Shown here piece by piece: positions 25,953 to 35,781 of a stretch of DNA of 64,000 nucleotides. Position numbers and translations under genes: made by a program. This stretch comes from Pleurocapsa minor GSE-CHR-MK 17-07R (GTDB lineage: Bacteria > Chloroflexota > Anaerolineae > Aggregatilineales > Phototrophicaceae). The notes beneath the pieces are model-generated. The model was not told the DNA's origin. It did not search any database and saw only the letters and a program-made list of their open reading frames with translations. How positions within the stretch are numbered: position 1 is the stretch's first letter; every line of letters begins with the position of its first letter. The stretch is from positions 124,001 to 188,000 of the forward strand of contig JAHHHY010000001.1 in the NCBI GenBank assembly GCA_019359125.1. The letters run 5' to 3'.

Positions 25953-28900
25953 CTACTTTTTGCCACCCACCAGACCGGCCAGACGTTTGTGCAGCGGGTG
26001 CAGCAGTGAGAATGCGACCGGCACCACCAGCAGCGTCAGCAGCGTGGAGCTGAACAGGCCGCCGATGACCACCGTGCCCAGCTCGCTGGCGATGATCGCG
26101 CCTTTCGACAGGCCGACGGCCAGCGGCATCAGCGCGCCAATGGTGGCCAGCGCGGTCATGATGATCGGGCGCAGACGGCGCTGTCCCGCTTCCAGCAGCG
26201 CGTCATATACATTCATATGGCGTTCGCGCATGTTGCTTTGCACGCGGTCGATCAGCACGACGGCATTGGTCACCACAATGCCGATCAGCATCAGCAGGCC
26301 GATGAGCGCCGAGATACCCAGCACGCGGTCTGTCAGGGTGAGCAGGATCGCCGCGCCCACCGGAGCCACGATAATGCTGAGGATGATATCCAGCCAGTGC
26401 ACCACCGACCGGAACGTCAGCATCAGCAGCGCGACCACGATGACGATGGCAATGCCCATCGCCACGAACAGGTTGGCGAAGCCCTGTGTCTGGAGCTGAG
26501 TTTCATAGCCTTCGCTGACGGTGATTGACGCCGGCAGGTCAGGGATGCCGAGCACAGCTTCCTTTGCCGCGGCGGTCACGCCCAGCGTATTCTGTGTTTC
26601 CAGTTCGGCTGTGTAGCGCAGGGCAGCCTGACCGTCAATGCGGATATAGGTCGGGGGTGCGTCGTCCCCGGCCGCACCGCCGAAGCCGGCCAGATTACTG
26701 CGCACGTTAGACAGGCCTTCCACTTCTTCCAGTGTGGCCACGACGGTGTCATTGGCGGCTACCAGATCCGCCTGTTCACCGGCCAGCACGAGCGCGAATC
26801 CGCCGAATCCCTGTTCAGACAGCGAGGCCGCCGAGACGGACACGTTGCCCACGCCGAAGATGTCTTCAGCCGCGGCACGCAGTTCGCCTGTCAGTGAGTC
26901 GAGCAGGCCCTGATCTTCAATCGCGATGGTGATCGAGGCGATATTTTCACTGACGCCGCCGCCGCCCGTCAGCAGGCTTTGCAAATTGAAACCGGCACTG
27001 CCGACGATCGTCTGCACGCGGCTGACTTCGCCTGCTGGCAGGTCTTCCGCAATGAAGGCTTCAAGCTGCTCCACCAGCGGGTTCAGCTCGGTGATTTTGG
27101 TGCCAGGGGGCATGCTCACTGCCACGCTGATCTGCGGCTCGCCGAAGCTGGGCAGGAAGGCTTGGGGACGACCGGCAAACAGCGCCCCGCCAACCACCAG
27201 CGACAGGAAGGCGAATACCAGCACGATCAGCTTGTGCGCTGGTTTGTCCAGCGCCCACTTCAGGGCCGGGCGATACAGGCGTTCGAGGGCGCCGTCGTGG
27301 GCCTCTTCGGCCATTTCTTCCTTGCTCAGCAGCAGATAGGCGACGACCGGCACAGCGGTGATGGCGACGACGAACGAAGCCAGCAGCGCATAAGTGACCG
27401 CCAGACCGAACGGCAGGAAGAACTCGCCGATGATGCCGCCGGTCAGGCCAAGCGGCAGGAACACGACCACGGTGATGACCGTCGCGGCGAAAATGGCCAC
27501 CGACACGTCACGCACGCCGGCGATGATGGCGGTACGCTTGTCTTCGCCTTCCTGAATCTGGCGGAAGATGTTTTCCAGCACCACGATCGAGTCGTCTACC
27601 ACGCGGCCAATCGCCACGGTGAGGCCGCTGAGCGTCATGATGTTGATGGTCAGGCTTTCCGGGAACAGCCGGATGAGGAAGGTCAGCAGGGCATTGCCTT
27701 CTGCGACCGGGGCCAGCACGCCATTGACGGCGGGCGGCAGCCAGCGCATCAGCGCCATCGCCATCAGCACGCTGAGCGGGATGCTCACGCCGGTGACGAT
27801 CGTGCTGCGCCAGGCCGGGCGCGGCAGGTTGCGCGGCCACAGGATGATGAACAGGCCGGCGCCGATGCCCAGAATCAGCATGGCGCGATAGAGCACGTCA
27901 GTCTGGTCCCACGCGGCGGTCAGGTCGCCGCCGGTTGTGGCTGCTGTCGAAGTGACGAGCAGCGCCAGCACCACCAGGAAGATCGCGACCAGAACCGCGC
28001 CCGTGATGCGGCGCGGGCTGAACGACCAGATGCCGCTGCTGAGGAAGATCAGGATGACGACGACGGCGAACACGGCGCCGAGGCCGCCTTCGCGGGCGAC
28101 GCCGCTGATCGATTCCTCGATGAAGCTGGCCTGCTCGAAGGACACGGCCAGCTCGATATTCGGATACTCGGCCAGGACTTCCTCAACGGCGTCTTCGGCC
28201 AGGTGATAAGCTTCGACGGTATTGGCGTCTCCATCCTTATAGACGGTGATGAACAGGCTGTTCTGGCCGTCCGTGCGCGTGACCGGATTGCTGGGCGAGA
28301 ACGGTGCCGCGCCGCTGACCGCGCGATCCTGCACGCTTTGCGGCAGGGCGGCCAGAGCTTCCGGCGTCATCAGTTGCAGGCCTTCGATGCGCACGCCGTC
28401 AAACAGCGCCGGGTCGCGCCCGATCATGTAGGTCACGGCTTCGGGCGTCAGTCCGCCGTACAGGTTGGGCGCAAAGGCCGCCCCGTTGGCAGTGTCGAAG
28501 AAGCTGTTCAGGAAGTTGGTTGGATCGGGGAAGAAGCGGAAGAAGTCATCCGCGCTGTTCAGCTCCACGCCGATGAAATCGCCCACGAACTGCCAGTCGT
28601 CCGTCAGCGCGGGGGCGTTCGGGTCGGCGGGCGGGGCATCGGTCGTGTACAGCTCGGCCAGGGCCGCTGCGGCTGAGGGCTGTTCACCGGAGATAATGGC
28701 GGCGATGCTGTCGCGCACATCCGCATCCAGCCCGGCGGTCACATCTTCGGGGATCAGGGCGAGCGCAGTGGGCGACAGCTTGCCAATCACCTGAGCATCA
28801 AGCTCAGCGTAGAAGTCGTCAGGCTGCTGGAGCGCGAAATAGCGCAGCGTGGCCGGCGTCAGGCTGTCGAACAGGCGCACTTCGTAGCCGCCGAAGCCTT

Positions 28901-30827
28901 CCGGCACGGTGGCATTGATGGTGTTCAGCACGCTCGATGCGCTGCCATCGCCCAGCGCGATGATGTCGGCGGCGGTGCGCAGCGGGCGCGCGGCAAACTG
29001 CGGCTGATTGGCCAGCGTATTCCACACGCCATCCAGCACGGGGGCCAGCTCGGGACGGCTGAGCACATCGTCGCTGAAGGCATTGAAGACATCCGGGGAA
29101 ATCGTAGTCAGGAAGGTTGGATCATTTTCCGCGATGAAGCTGATGGCGTCGGCGCTGATCGTGCTGATCAGATCGGCCGGATTGATCGGAATCTGCGGGG
29201 CTTCCACGCCTTCAGGCAGGGCAGAGGGATCGCTGAGCAGCAGCAGGAAATTGAGCAGTTGCGCGCCGCTCAGCTCTGATGCGCCAAACTGGGATGCCAG
29301 ATTTTCGGGAAGCTGCACCAGCACCAGGTCATCGGCGCTGTTCAGCTCGACGCCGATGAAGGTGCCCAGCAGTCCGAAGGTGAACGGCAGGGCGGGGCCT
29401 TCCGGCAGCGTCTGCGCGTCAGTCGTCTCGTTCTGCGCGACATCGTCCGTGCCAGACTCGCTGACGGGTGCCTCAGTCGGCGCGGTTTCCATGACGACTG
29501 CGCTGGTATCGGCGATGCTGAAGGTGGCCAGCGGCAGGTCATCGAAGCTGAAGGTAATCAGCGATGGCGGCGAAATGCGCCATGCAGCGGGCAGATCGAC
29601 CGGCGCGGGCGCGGCGTCTTCACCGGTGATGCTGGCGGCCAGTGCACGCGCGGCCAGCTCGTCACGGGTGAAGCCATCCAGGCCGGCAATGAAGTCGGCG
29701 GGCAGTGCGGCGAACACGTCAGCCGACATGGCCGCCAGATGCTCTGCCTTGAAGTATTCGACCATGGTGGGGTCGATGGCCAGCATCTGCGTGATCGTGT
29801 CGGGCGTCAGGTCGTCGGTCTGGCCCAGGGAGCCAGTGATGGTGCCCTGGGTGGCGAAGGTATTGAATACAGCGCCGATGGTACGCGTCAGCGAGCGCAT
29901 TTCGATCAGGTCGCTGGCCGTGCTGAAGTGATCGACCTGCCAGCTTTCCGGCAGCGCCGGGGCCGTTTCAGGCAGGGCGACTTCCAGCGCAAGGGCCTCA
30001 GCGGCGGCATCGTCCAGCGGGCCGGTGTAACCGACTTTGGCGGAGACGACGGCCCACACTTCAGGCGAAAGCTGGAGCATCACACTGCGCGGCTCGGTAT
30101 CTGACGGGGGTGCTGAGACGGGCATCATACCGTTTTCGTCGGGCAGGGCCTGGCCACCGCTGACGCTGGTGGTGCCGATCTGGGCCAGATTTTCCAGCGC
30201 GGGCACGATTTCCTGGTCTACCAGCTGGCGCAGCGCCGAGTCTGCGGTGCCGCCCTGCAGCGTGGACGCCATGTAGCCCAGCAGCGTCGTGACGGTGTCG
30301 TCGCTCAGTTTGCTCCACACGTCCGGCGACAGCTGGAACAGGAAGTTGGAGTCGCGCTCTTCAATATAGAGCAGCACGTCGGCAGGCAGGTCAACCAGAA
30401 GCTGATCGGCGAAGGCCTGCACATCTGCCCCGTCGGCTGGCGCGATGCGGCGCAGCGGCAGCCACACGGTGTCGATGGCGGCGACAATCGCATCCTGAAT
30501 CCGGTCCTGATTCTGGCCGAAGTCGTTGCGGGCGGTGATGACCGCCCCGAACGAGCCGGTTGTGGTGGATTCAAGATTGGCCACCTGCGGCACTTCATCG
30601 ATGGCAGCTTCCAGCCGCTCGGTGACGATGCTCAGGACCTGGTCGCTCGTCATGCCGCTGGCCTGGGCGAGGATGATGGTCTGCGGGAAAGAGACCGCAG
30701 GGATCAGTTCCTGGCGCAGCTGCGTGATAGCGACGATGCCCGCGATGGAGACGAGCGCAGATAAGATAAGCGTGATCCACTTAAATCTAAGCGATAACGC
30801 AGTGATGCGAGCGAAGAAGTTCTTCAT
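25953..30827 (-). CDS. RND-superfamily exporter with a greatly enlarged first extracytoplasmic domain
   Basis: Inner-membrane proton-driven transporter of the AcrB/MdtB type. TM1 is at residues about 14-34 (FKWITLILSALVSIAGIVAI). TM2-TM6 follow from about 910, including VAIGRVVDDSIVVLENIFRQ, with the Asp pair of the proton relay. The second periplasmic half and TM7-TM12 follow, ending in IGLLMLIGIVVTNAVVLID. Total length is 1624 aa against about 1030 for AcrB; nearly all the excess lies between TM1 and TM2. The insert contains recurring units (LSPDVWSKLSDD, LSPEVWAVVS, ISPDVFNAFSDD) and the exact string FIGVELNSADD twice, about 260 residues apart. No membrane-fusion or outer-membrane partner is adjacent. 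Confidence 0.9.
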   Translation of the reverse strand: MKNFFARITALSLRFKWITLILSALVSIAGIVAITQLRQELIPAVSFPQTIILAQASGMTSDQVLSIVTERLEAAIDEVPQVANLESTTTGSFGAVITARNDFGQNQDRIQDAIVAAIDTVWLPLRRIAPADGADVQAFADQLLVDLPADVLLYIEERDSNFLFQLSPDVWSKLSDDTVTTLLGYMASTLQGGTADSALRQLVDQEIVPALENLAQIGTTSVSGGQALPDENGMMPVSAPPSDTEPRSVMLQLSPEVWAVVSAKVGYTGPLDDAAAEALALEVALPETAPALPESWQVDHFSTASDLIEMRSLTRTIGAVFNTFATQGTITGSLGQTDDLTPDTITQMLAIDPTMVEYFKAEHLAAMSADVFAALPADFIAGLDGFTRDELAARALAASITGEDAAPAPVDLPAAWRISPPSLITFSFDDLPLATFSIADTSAVVMETAPTEAPVSESGTDDVAQNETTDAQTLPEGPALPFTFGLLGTFIGVELNSADDLVLVQLPENLASQFGASELSGAQLLNFLLLLSDPSALPEGVEAPQIPINPADLISTISADAISFIAENDPTFLTTISPDVFNAFSDDVLSRPELAPVLDGVWNTLANQPQFAARPLRTAADIIALGDGSASSVLNTINATVPEGFGGYEVRLFDSLTPATLRYFALQQPDDFYAELDAQVIGKLSPTALALIPEDVTAGLDADVRDSIAAIISGEQPSAAAALAELYTTDAPPADPNAPALTDDWQFVGDFIGVELNSADDFFRFFPDPTNFLNSFFDTANGAAFAPNLYGGLTPEAVTYMIGRDPALFDGVRIEGLQLMTPEALAALPQSVQDRAVSGAAPFSPSNPVTRTDGQNSLFITVYKDGDANTVEAYHLAEDAVEEVLAEYPNIELAVSFEQASFIEESISGVAREGGLGAVFAVVVILIFLSSGIWSFSPRRITGAVLVAIFLVVLALLVTSTAATTGGDLTAAWDQTDVLYRAMLILGIGAGLFIILWPRNLPRPAWRSTIVTGVSIPLSVLMAMALMRWLPPAVNGVLAPVAEGNALLTFLIRLFPESLTINIMTLSGLTVAIGRVVDDSIVVLENIFRQIQEGEDKRTAIIAGVRDVSVAIFAATVITVVVFLPLGLTGGIIGEFFLPFGLAVTYALLASFVVAITAVPVVAYLLLSKEEMAEEAHDGALERLYRPALKWALDKPAHKLIVLVFAFLSLVVGGALFAGRPQAFLPSFGEPQISVAVSMPPGTKITELNPLVEQLEAFIAEDLPAGEVSRVQTIVGSAGFNLQSLLTGGGGVSENIASITIAIEDQGLLDSLTGELRAAAEDIFGVGNVSVSAASLSEQGFGGFALVLAGEQADLVAANDTVVATLEEVEGLSNVRSNLAGFGGAAGDDAPPTYIRIDGQAALRYTAELETQNTLGVTAAAKEAVLGIPDLPASITVSEGYETQLQTQGFANLFVAMGIAIVIVVALLMLTFRSVVHWLDIILSIIVAPVGAAILLTLTDRVLGISALIGLLMLIGIVVTNAVVLIDRVQSNMRERHMNVYDALLEAGQRRLRPIIMTALATIGALMPLAVGLSKGAIIASELGTVVIGGLFSSTLLTLLVVPVAFSLLHPLHKRLAGLVGGKK

Positions 30828-30935
30828 AGGTTGGTGTGCCTGTTTGTGCAGTTTGGCGCAATCGGATTGATGCTACACGGTACAGCGGGTGCTGTCCAGC
30901 GGTTTATGCTTAATATATTAACCCGAATGTCATGT

Positions 30936-30964
30936 TTGGGAGCATTGGGAGTATGGCATATAAT
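30936..30964 (+). promoter_or_regulatory. Sigma-70-type promoter upstream of the signalling cluster
   Basis: TTGGGA at 30936-30941 and a perfect TATAAT at 30959-30964, separated by 17 bp. The predicted start point near 30971 leaves a leader of about 75 bases before the MinD-like gene, the first gene of the 31-39 kb plus-strand run. Confidence 0.55.
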
Positions 30965-31044
30965 GTCAGGAAGTGATTTTACAGACGCGGAAGCCTGACT
31001 GTCGCGTGGGCTTTACTGGGAATGTGGGAAGGCGCAGGGATTAG

Positions 31045-31818
31045 ATGGCTTCAATTATCTCGATTCATTCGTTTCGAGGCGGTACTGGCAAGTCGAATAT
31101 TGCGGCAAACCTGGCTTATGTGCTGGCCCAGCGCGGTCGGCGTGTCGGCATTATCGATACAGACGTGCAGTCACCTGGTGTCCATGCGATTTTTGGACTG
31201 CGCGGGGATTCATTCAGCCGTGCGCTGAACGATTATCTGCTGGGGCGTGCGCCCATCAGCGAGGCCGTCTATCCGCTGGGCGATGGCTCGCGCACGGGCC
31301 ATGAATACCTGGCAGGACTGCCGCTGTTTCTGATTCCCTCCAGCATCCATGCCAGCGAGATTGCGCAGGTGCTGCACGAGGGCTATGATGTCGGCCTGCT
31401 GAATGACGGGTTTTATACGCTGATCGACGCCCTGGCGCTGGATGTGCTGATTATCGACACGCATCCGGGGCTGAACGAGGAAACGCTGATGTCGATCGCA
31501 GTGAGTGATTCGCTGTGCGTGATTCTGCGCCCGGACGAGCAGGATTACCAGGGCACGGCGGTGACGGTCGATATCGCGCGCAAGCTGGATGTGCCGGGCA
31601 TGGTGCTGGTGGCCAACAAAGTGCCGTCGCGCGTGTCGAAGGATGAGCTGAGCGCCCAGCTTGAGAAGGAATTCACCGTGCCGGTGGCAGGGGTGCTGTA
31701 CCTGTCGGAAGACGTGGCCGAAAATGGAAGCCGCCACGTGTTCAGCGCGGTTTATCCGAATCATGCATTTACGCGGACGATAGAGGCACTCGCAGATCGC
31801 CTTACGGGAAAAACGTAA
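31045..31818 (+). CDS. MinD/ParA-like ATPase with variant Walker A
   Basis: SIMIBI-class ATPase related to MinD/ParA/FlhG. The N-terminus IISIHSFRGGTGKSN is a deviant Walker A in which the signature Lys (first position of KGGxGKS) is Arg. IDTDVQSPGVH (Walker A') and LIIDTHPGLNEETL (switch II/Walker B) are intact. The protein has no obvious C-terminal membrane-targeting amphipathic helix. It is a clear paralogue of the gene at 45148-45921: same length, and identical or near-identical segments such as EGYDVGLLNDGF and IDTHPGLNEETL. AGGGA lies 5 bases before the ATG. The role is unknown; the context suggests spatial organisation of, or signalling with, the downstream cyclase cluster. Confidence 0.85.
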   Translation: MASIISIHSFRGGTGKSNIAANLAYVLAQRGRRVGIIDTDVQSPGVHAIFGLRGDSFSRALNDYLLGRAPISEAVYPLGDGSRTGHEYLAGLPLFLIPSSIHASEIAQVLHEGYDVGLLNDGFYTLIDALALDVLIIDTHPGLNEETLMSIAVSDSLCVILRPDEQDYQGTAVTVDIARKLDVPGMVLVANKVPSRVSKDELSAQLEKEFTVPVAGVLYLSEDVAENGSRHVFSAVYPNHAFTRTIEALADRLTGKT

Positions 31819-31895
31819 AGGGTTCTGCGGCACCTTATTGCCTGTAAAATGGTGTTGCCTATACAATCAGTGTTACGTGGCGTTATGTACCGAAA

Positions 31896-32126
31896 GTGGC
31901 TAAGGGTATGGCGGGTGGATGTTGGACGTGTGACCGACCGGCAAATGCGAGCTGCAGGTTTTGCGGGCGCTTTGTCTGCAAGGATCACGCTTCGAAGATG
32001 CCGTTTATCCTGACAATTTACGTGGGCGCGAACAATACGCCCAAGGCCGTGATTGTCGCAGACGCAATCTGGTGCGGCATCTGCCGCCCACAGGGCGAAC
32101 CGATCGAAATGCCCGAGTTTTATTAA
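31896..32126 (+). CDS. Small zinc-finger protein, 76 aa
   Basis: Not recognised as a named family. It carries a dense set of metal ligands: CWTC, then CRFC eight residues later, CKDH, and CGIC near the C-terminus, a cross-brace arrangement like B-box or other treble-clef fingers. Start either GTG 31896 or ATG 31908 (AAGGGT just upstream of the latter). It lies between the MinD-like gene and a winged-helix-like gene in the same direction. Likely a protein-protein interaction module; function unknown. Confidence 0.65.
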   Translation: MAKGMAGGCWTCDRPANASCRFCGRFVCKDHASKMPFILTIYVGANNTPKAVIVADAIWCGICRPQGEPIEMPEFY

Positions 32127-32144
32127 CTAAAAGGTCGCTTTACT

Positions 32145-32507
32145 ATGCCCAGCCTATTCGACCACATCAACCGCGAGCTCAACGACGACGATTCGAAAGG
32201 CATCACGCCGCTGGAGCTGGCCGAGCTTCCTGCTGATCAGCGCCAGATTATGCTGGCCATGCTGCGCGACCAGGCTGGCCAGCAGGATGGCGTGGCGCGG
32301 GCGTTCCTGATCGACAAGTGGGTGGGCCGGGTGGCTGATGTGGATGGCACACTGAACCAGCTCGTCCATATGGGCCTGCTGATCATGATGGGTGAAACAC
32401 CCAATGAACGCTATCGGGTCAATCTGCGCCACAAGCGCGGCAGCAATGCAGGCTTCGGTCTGTGGAGCGTGCTTTCCGATCGGGTTCCTAAAGACCGCCT
32501 GACATAG
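32145..32507 (+). CDS. Small winged-helix-like protein, 120 aa
   Basis: Not recognised as a named family. The predicted helices ELAELPADQRQIMLAML, VARAFLIDKW and VDGTLNQLVHMGLLIMM, followed by a short beta-hairpin with ERYRVNLRHKRG, look like a degenerate winged helix in which a 'no. of lines to next step' domain predicts a strand-turn-strand wing. AAGG lies about 11 bases upstream of the ATG. It is 18 bases after the zinc-finger gene and 21 before the cyclase gene, so part of one transcription unit. A winged-helix-like small gene also lies beside the second MinD-like gene (46062-46568). Confidence 0.6.
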   Translation: MPSLFDHINRELNDDDSKGITPLELAELPADQRQIMLAMLRDQAGQQDGVARAFLIDKWVGRVADVDGTLNQLVHMGLLIMMGETPNERYRVNLRHKRGSNAGFGLWSVLSDRVPKDRLT

Positions 32508-32528
32508 TGGCAGCCCCGACAAATCCTC

Positions 32529-35500
32529 ATGACTGAAACTCTCACACAGCTCGAAACAGACCTGCAGCGGTTTTTGCCCGCCCAACTGCTTGAATCCCTC
32601 GATACCCCCGAAAGCCTGCGCGCCGCCCTTCAGCACCTGAACAGCCTGGAGCGCGCCGTCGTTTCTTTCCTGCCGTCGTATATCGCCGAGGACCGCACGC
32701 TGTTTGGCGAGTCTGCCGAGGCAGCCACGCGTGATGTGGGCATGCTGCGCGCCGGCATCTTCATGTTTGCCGATGTCAGCGGCTTCACCGCGCTGAGCGA
32801 AAAATTACAGCAGCGCAGCGGGGCTGTCGGCACTGAAGTGCTGACCGCCGTCATCAACCAGTACTTCGAAATCATGCTGGAAATTCTGGCGAAGTCTGAA
32901 GGGACGCTGCTGAAATTCGCTGGCGATGCGCTGCTGGCCTTCTTTCCGCAGGGGCGCAATCCTGAGAATATGACGCCGGCGCTGCAGGCGATTCGCTCTG
33001 GCCTGCGCATGCAGCGCGCCATGCGCGAGAAGTTTCAGCCGATTCGCCACGAACAGCTCACGGCACTGCTGGGCGATGACCACCAGTCTTCGCTGACAAT
33101 GTCGATCGGCATCGCGAAAGGGCGTCTGTTTGAGGCGCTGGTGGGCACGATGACGCAGCGCGACCATATTATCCAGGGCACGCTGCCCGGCGAAGCGATG
33201 GACGCCGAGGGCGTGGGCGAGCGTGATGAAGTGATTGTGCCGCCGGACATCGCAGATGCTTTCCGTGACCGCTTTCGCTTCAAGCCACTGGATGAAGGCT
33301 ATTTCCAGGTCATCGACGATGTGCAGGACCTGGACGATTTTGAGACCACGCTGTTGCAGGTGCGCCGTCGTCAGGGCGTTGCCGCTGGCCTGCTCGATCT
33401 GGAGCAGGAAAATCTGCATGAGAGCCTGCAAAAACAGATCGACAAAGTGCGCCGGGTCTCGCTGTTTGTGCCACCGAGCGTGCTGGGCGGGCTGATTCAC
33501 AGCGAAGACCTGCATCTGCCGCGTGAAAATCGGTATACCGTGACGATGTTCATCCACGCCACCGGCTTTGCCGAGCTGCTGCACGATTGGGGTGAAGACC
33601 AGCTACAGCGCATCACCAATCTGCTCGATCGCTATTACAGCCTGGTGCAGCGCGTCACCAGCCAGTATGGCGGCACCCTGACGCGCACGGACCCGTATAA
33701 GCTGGGCTTCAAGCTGCTGACGACCTACGGTGCGCCGATTCAGCATACGGACGACCCGTATCGCGCGGTGTCTGCCGCGCTGGAGATGAATCACGCCCTG
33801 GAACAGTTTAATCTGCGCGTGCATGAGGAACTTCCCGCTGAATTGCGCCGACCGGTTTACGTGGAGCAGCGCATCGGCATCACGGTGGGCGAGACGTTCT
33901 CCGGCGAGGCAGGCTGGAAACAGCGGCGCGAATACACCGTCATGGGTGATGATGTGAACCTGGCCGCCCGCCTGATGGCCTACGCGAAATTTGGCCAGAT
34001 TCTGGTCAGTTCGCGCATCTACAAGCAGGTGAGCAGCTTTTTCAAGGCAGAGGCGCAGGCGCCCATTTCGCTGAAAGGCAAGAAGGCGCCGATTGATACG
34101 TATCTGGTCAGCGACACGCTGGAATCTGCCGGGATGCTGGAAGCGCAGGGCGAAATGCCCTTCATCGGGCATGAATTATTCATGCTCAAGCTGGACCTGC
34201 TGCTGCAACAGGCCCGATTTGGCAAGGTGAAAGCGCTGGCCCTGGTGGGCGATGCGGGCATCGGCAAGACGCGGATTGCGCGCCAGTTTGCCGAGATGGC
34301 CCGGGCGGCGAAGTTCCGTGTGGCGTGGGTGACCTGCCAGGCCCGCAGTCGTCGGGCGCTGTGGGCGACGCTGGCGGCGCAACTGCTGGATGTTGACCTG
34401 AATGGCCCGCCCGATGAGGCGCGCCGACAGTTTGAGGCGGCTGTCAGCGATGCGAAATTTGCCGATGTGCGCCGCCCGCTGAGCAACCTGTTGTTTGGCT
34501 TCACACCTGCCGAGACGAAATCTTCACCGCCGCCGTCGGCACCTGCCGCGCCCGCGGAACGACCGAAGCTGAACGATATGTTCGCGATGGTGCAGGCTAT
34601 GAGCAAGGATGAGATGAAAAAAAGCGGCATGTTTGGCCTGATGCGCCGCACGCTGGAGTCATCGGCTGCCGAAGACACATCTGCCAGCAAGAGCGGGTTT
34701 TATGCCTCGGCGGACAAGGCGACCAGTTTTGAATATGCCATCATGCGTCTGGTTATGCTGGCCTGTGCCGCCCAGCCGACGCTGCTGGTGCTGGATGACC
34801 TGCAGAATGCCACGGACGACTCGGTCAATATCCTGCGCCGCGCACTCAAGGAAATGACACGCGGCCAGCTCGTCGTGCTGATGACTTACGAGCCGATGAG
34901 CGTGTCGCTGGATGTGAAGTCCGAAGTGGTGCCAGACCTGGGCGAAGACGAGACCCTGCGCGTGGCGATGGCGAATCTGCATGCCTCTGACCTGGGCCCC
35001 CGCCTGCGCACGCTGTTATGGCAGCGCACCAGTGGCCGCCCGCTGTATATCGAGTCCTTGATTCGTACCCTGCAGGACAATCAGTTCATCGAGATGAGCA
35101 GCGGCGTGGCAGAGCTGACGCCCGGCGCCGATGTGGACGCCTTGCCGGACGATGTGCGCCAGATGGTCGTCAGCCGCGTGGACCGGCTTAGCCCGGATGC
35201 GCAGTCACTGGTGCGAGTTGCCGCCGTGCTCGGGTTTGAGATTACACGTCACGCTCTGGAGACGATCGGGGAGTACACCGATGCTGACCAGTTCGCGCGG
35301 CTGATGGATGAGCTGATCCAGTCGCAGATTATCGAATCGGACGGGTCAGACCAGTACGAGTTTCGTCATGGCATGACAGGCTCGGTGATTTATGGCACGT
35401 TGTCACGCGCCCAGCGGGCCAAGCTGCACCGCACCGCCGCCGAATATTATCGCCAGCGCGCGCAGGAGTCGGCCGGGATGGCCGTGGCTGCCGGGTATCA

Positions 35501-35687
35501 CCTGTCCAAGTGCGGGCTGCTGCCACGCGCGATTGAACTGCTTCAGCAGGTGGCCGATGAGGCGGAAGCCGGTGGGAAGCTGGCGATGGCGCACGATATC
35601 ATCCGCTATGCAGTCTCGCTGATGCCCGATGACCACACCCTGAATGCGCGCCTTCAGACACTCGATAAGTCCGCATCTGGCCTGTAG
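32529..35687 (+). CDS. Class III nucleotide cyclase, two complementary catalytic domains plus STAND-type ATPase
   Basis: Predicted cytoplasmic adenylyl cyclase resembling mammalian soluble AC in layout. Domain C1 (about 70-255) has the metal-binding motif MFADVSGFTALSEKL and LLKFAGDALLAFF, but lacks the Asn/Arg transition-state motif. Domain C2 (about 330-510) has lost the metal Asp (MFIHATGFAEL) but retains REYTVMGDDVNLAARLM with Asn and Arg. One composite active site from C1 and C2 is therefore expected. An AAA/STAND-like ATPase follows: Walker A VGDAGIGKT near 575, Walker B LLVLDDLQNA near 753, then a winged-helix and TPR-like end. Cyclic-nucleotide-binding proteins encoded at 36.9-39.4 kb are likely receptors. 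cAMP rather than cGMP is inferred from the Lys in LLKFAGD. Confidence 0.88.
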   Translation: MTETLTQLETDLQRFLPAQLLESLDTPESLRAALQHLNSLERAVVSFLPSYIAEDRTLFGESAEAATRDVGMLRAGIFMFADVSGFTALSEKLQQRSGAVGTEVLTAVINQYFEIMLEILAKSEGTLLKFAGDALLAFFPQGRNPENMTPALQAIRSGLRMQRAMREKFQPIRHEQLTALLGDDHQSSLTMSIGIAKGRLFEALVGTMTQRDHIIQGTLPGEAMDAEGVGERDEVIVPPDIADAFRDRFRFKPLDEGYFQVIDDVQDLDDFETTLLQVRRRQGVAAGLLDLEQENLHESLQKQIDKVRRVSLFVPPSVLGGLIHSEDLHLPRENRYTVTMFIHATGFAELLHDWGEDQLQRITNLLDRYYSLVQRVTSQYGGTLTRTDPYKLGFKLLTTYGAPIQHTDDPYRAVSAALEMNHALEQFNLRVHEELPAELRRPVYVEQRIGITVGETFSGEAGWKQRREYTVMGDDVNLAARLMAYAKFGQILVSSRIYKQVSSFFKAEAQAPISLKGKKAPIDTYLVSDTLESAGMLEAQGEMPFIGHELFMLKLDLLLQQARFGKVKALALVGDAGIGKTRIARQFAEMARAAKFRVAWVTCQARSRRALWATLAAQLLDVDLNGPPDEARRQFEAAVSDAKFADVRRPLSNLLFGFTPAETKSSPPPSAPAAPAERPKLNDMFAMVQAMSKDEMKKSGMFGLMRRTLESSAAEDTSASKSGFYASADKATSFEYAIMRLVMLACAAQPTLLVLDDLQNATDDSVNILRRALKEMTRGQLVVLMTYEPMSVSLDVKSEVVPDLGEDETLRVAMANLHASDLGPRLRTLLWQRTSGRPLYIESLIRTLQDNQFIEMSSGVAELTPGADVDALPDDVRQMVVSRVDRLSPDAQSLVRVAAVLGFEITRHALETIGEYTDADQFARLMDELIQSQIIESDGSDQYEFRHGMTGSVIYGTLSRAQRAKLHRTAAEYYRQRAQESAGMAVAAGYHLSKCGLLPRAIELLQQVADEAEAGGKLAMAHDIIRYAVSLMPDDHTLNARLQTLDKSASGL

Positions 35688-35781
35688 CTGTCGCAATCGG
35701 GTCCCTTAAAGAGTATATTTTCAGCATAAACGGCACTTTTTGCCCAGCCAGCGCGACACATACTGCGTAAGGACGATATGG

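Noticed and set aside
26979-28676. 565-codon plus-strand frame opposite the RND gene
   Set aside because: Composition (Gly/Gln/His/Arg) and lack of motifs mark it as a shadow of the RND coding sequence.
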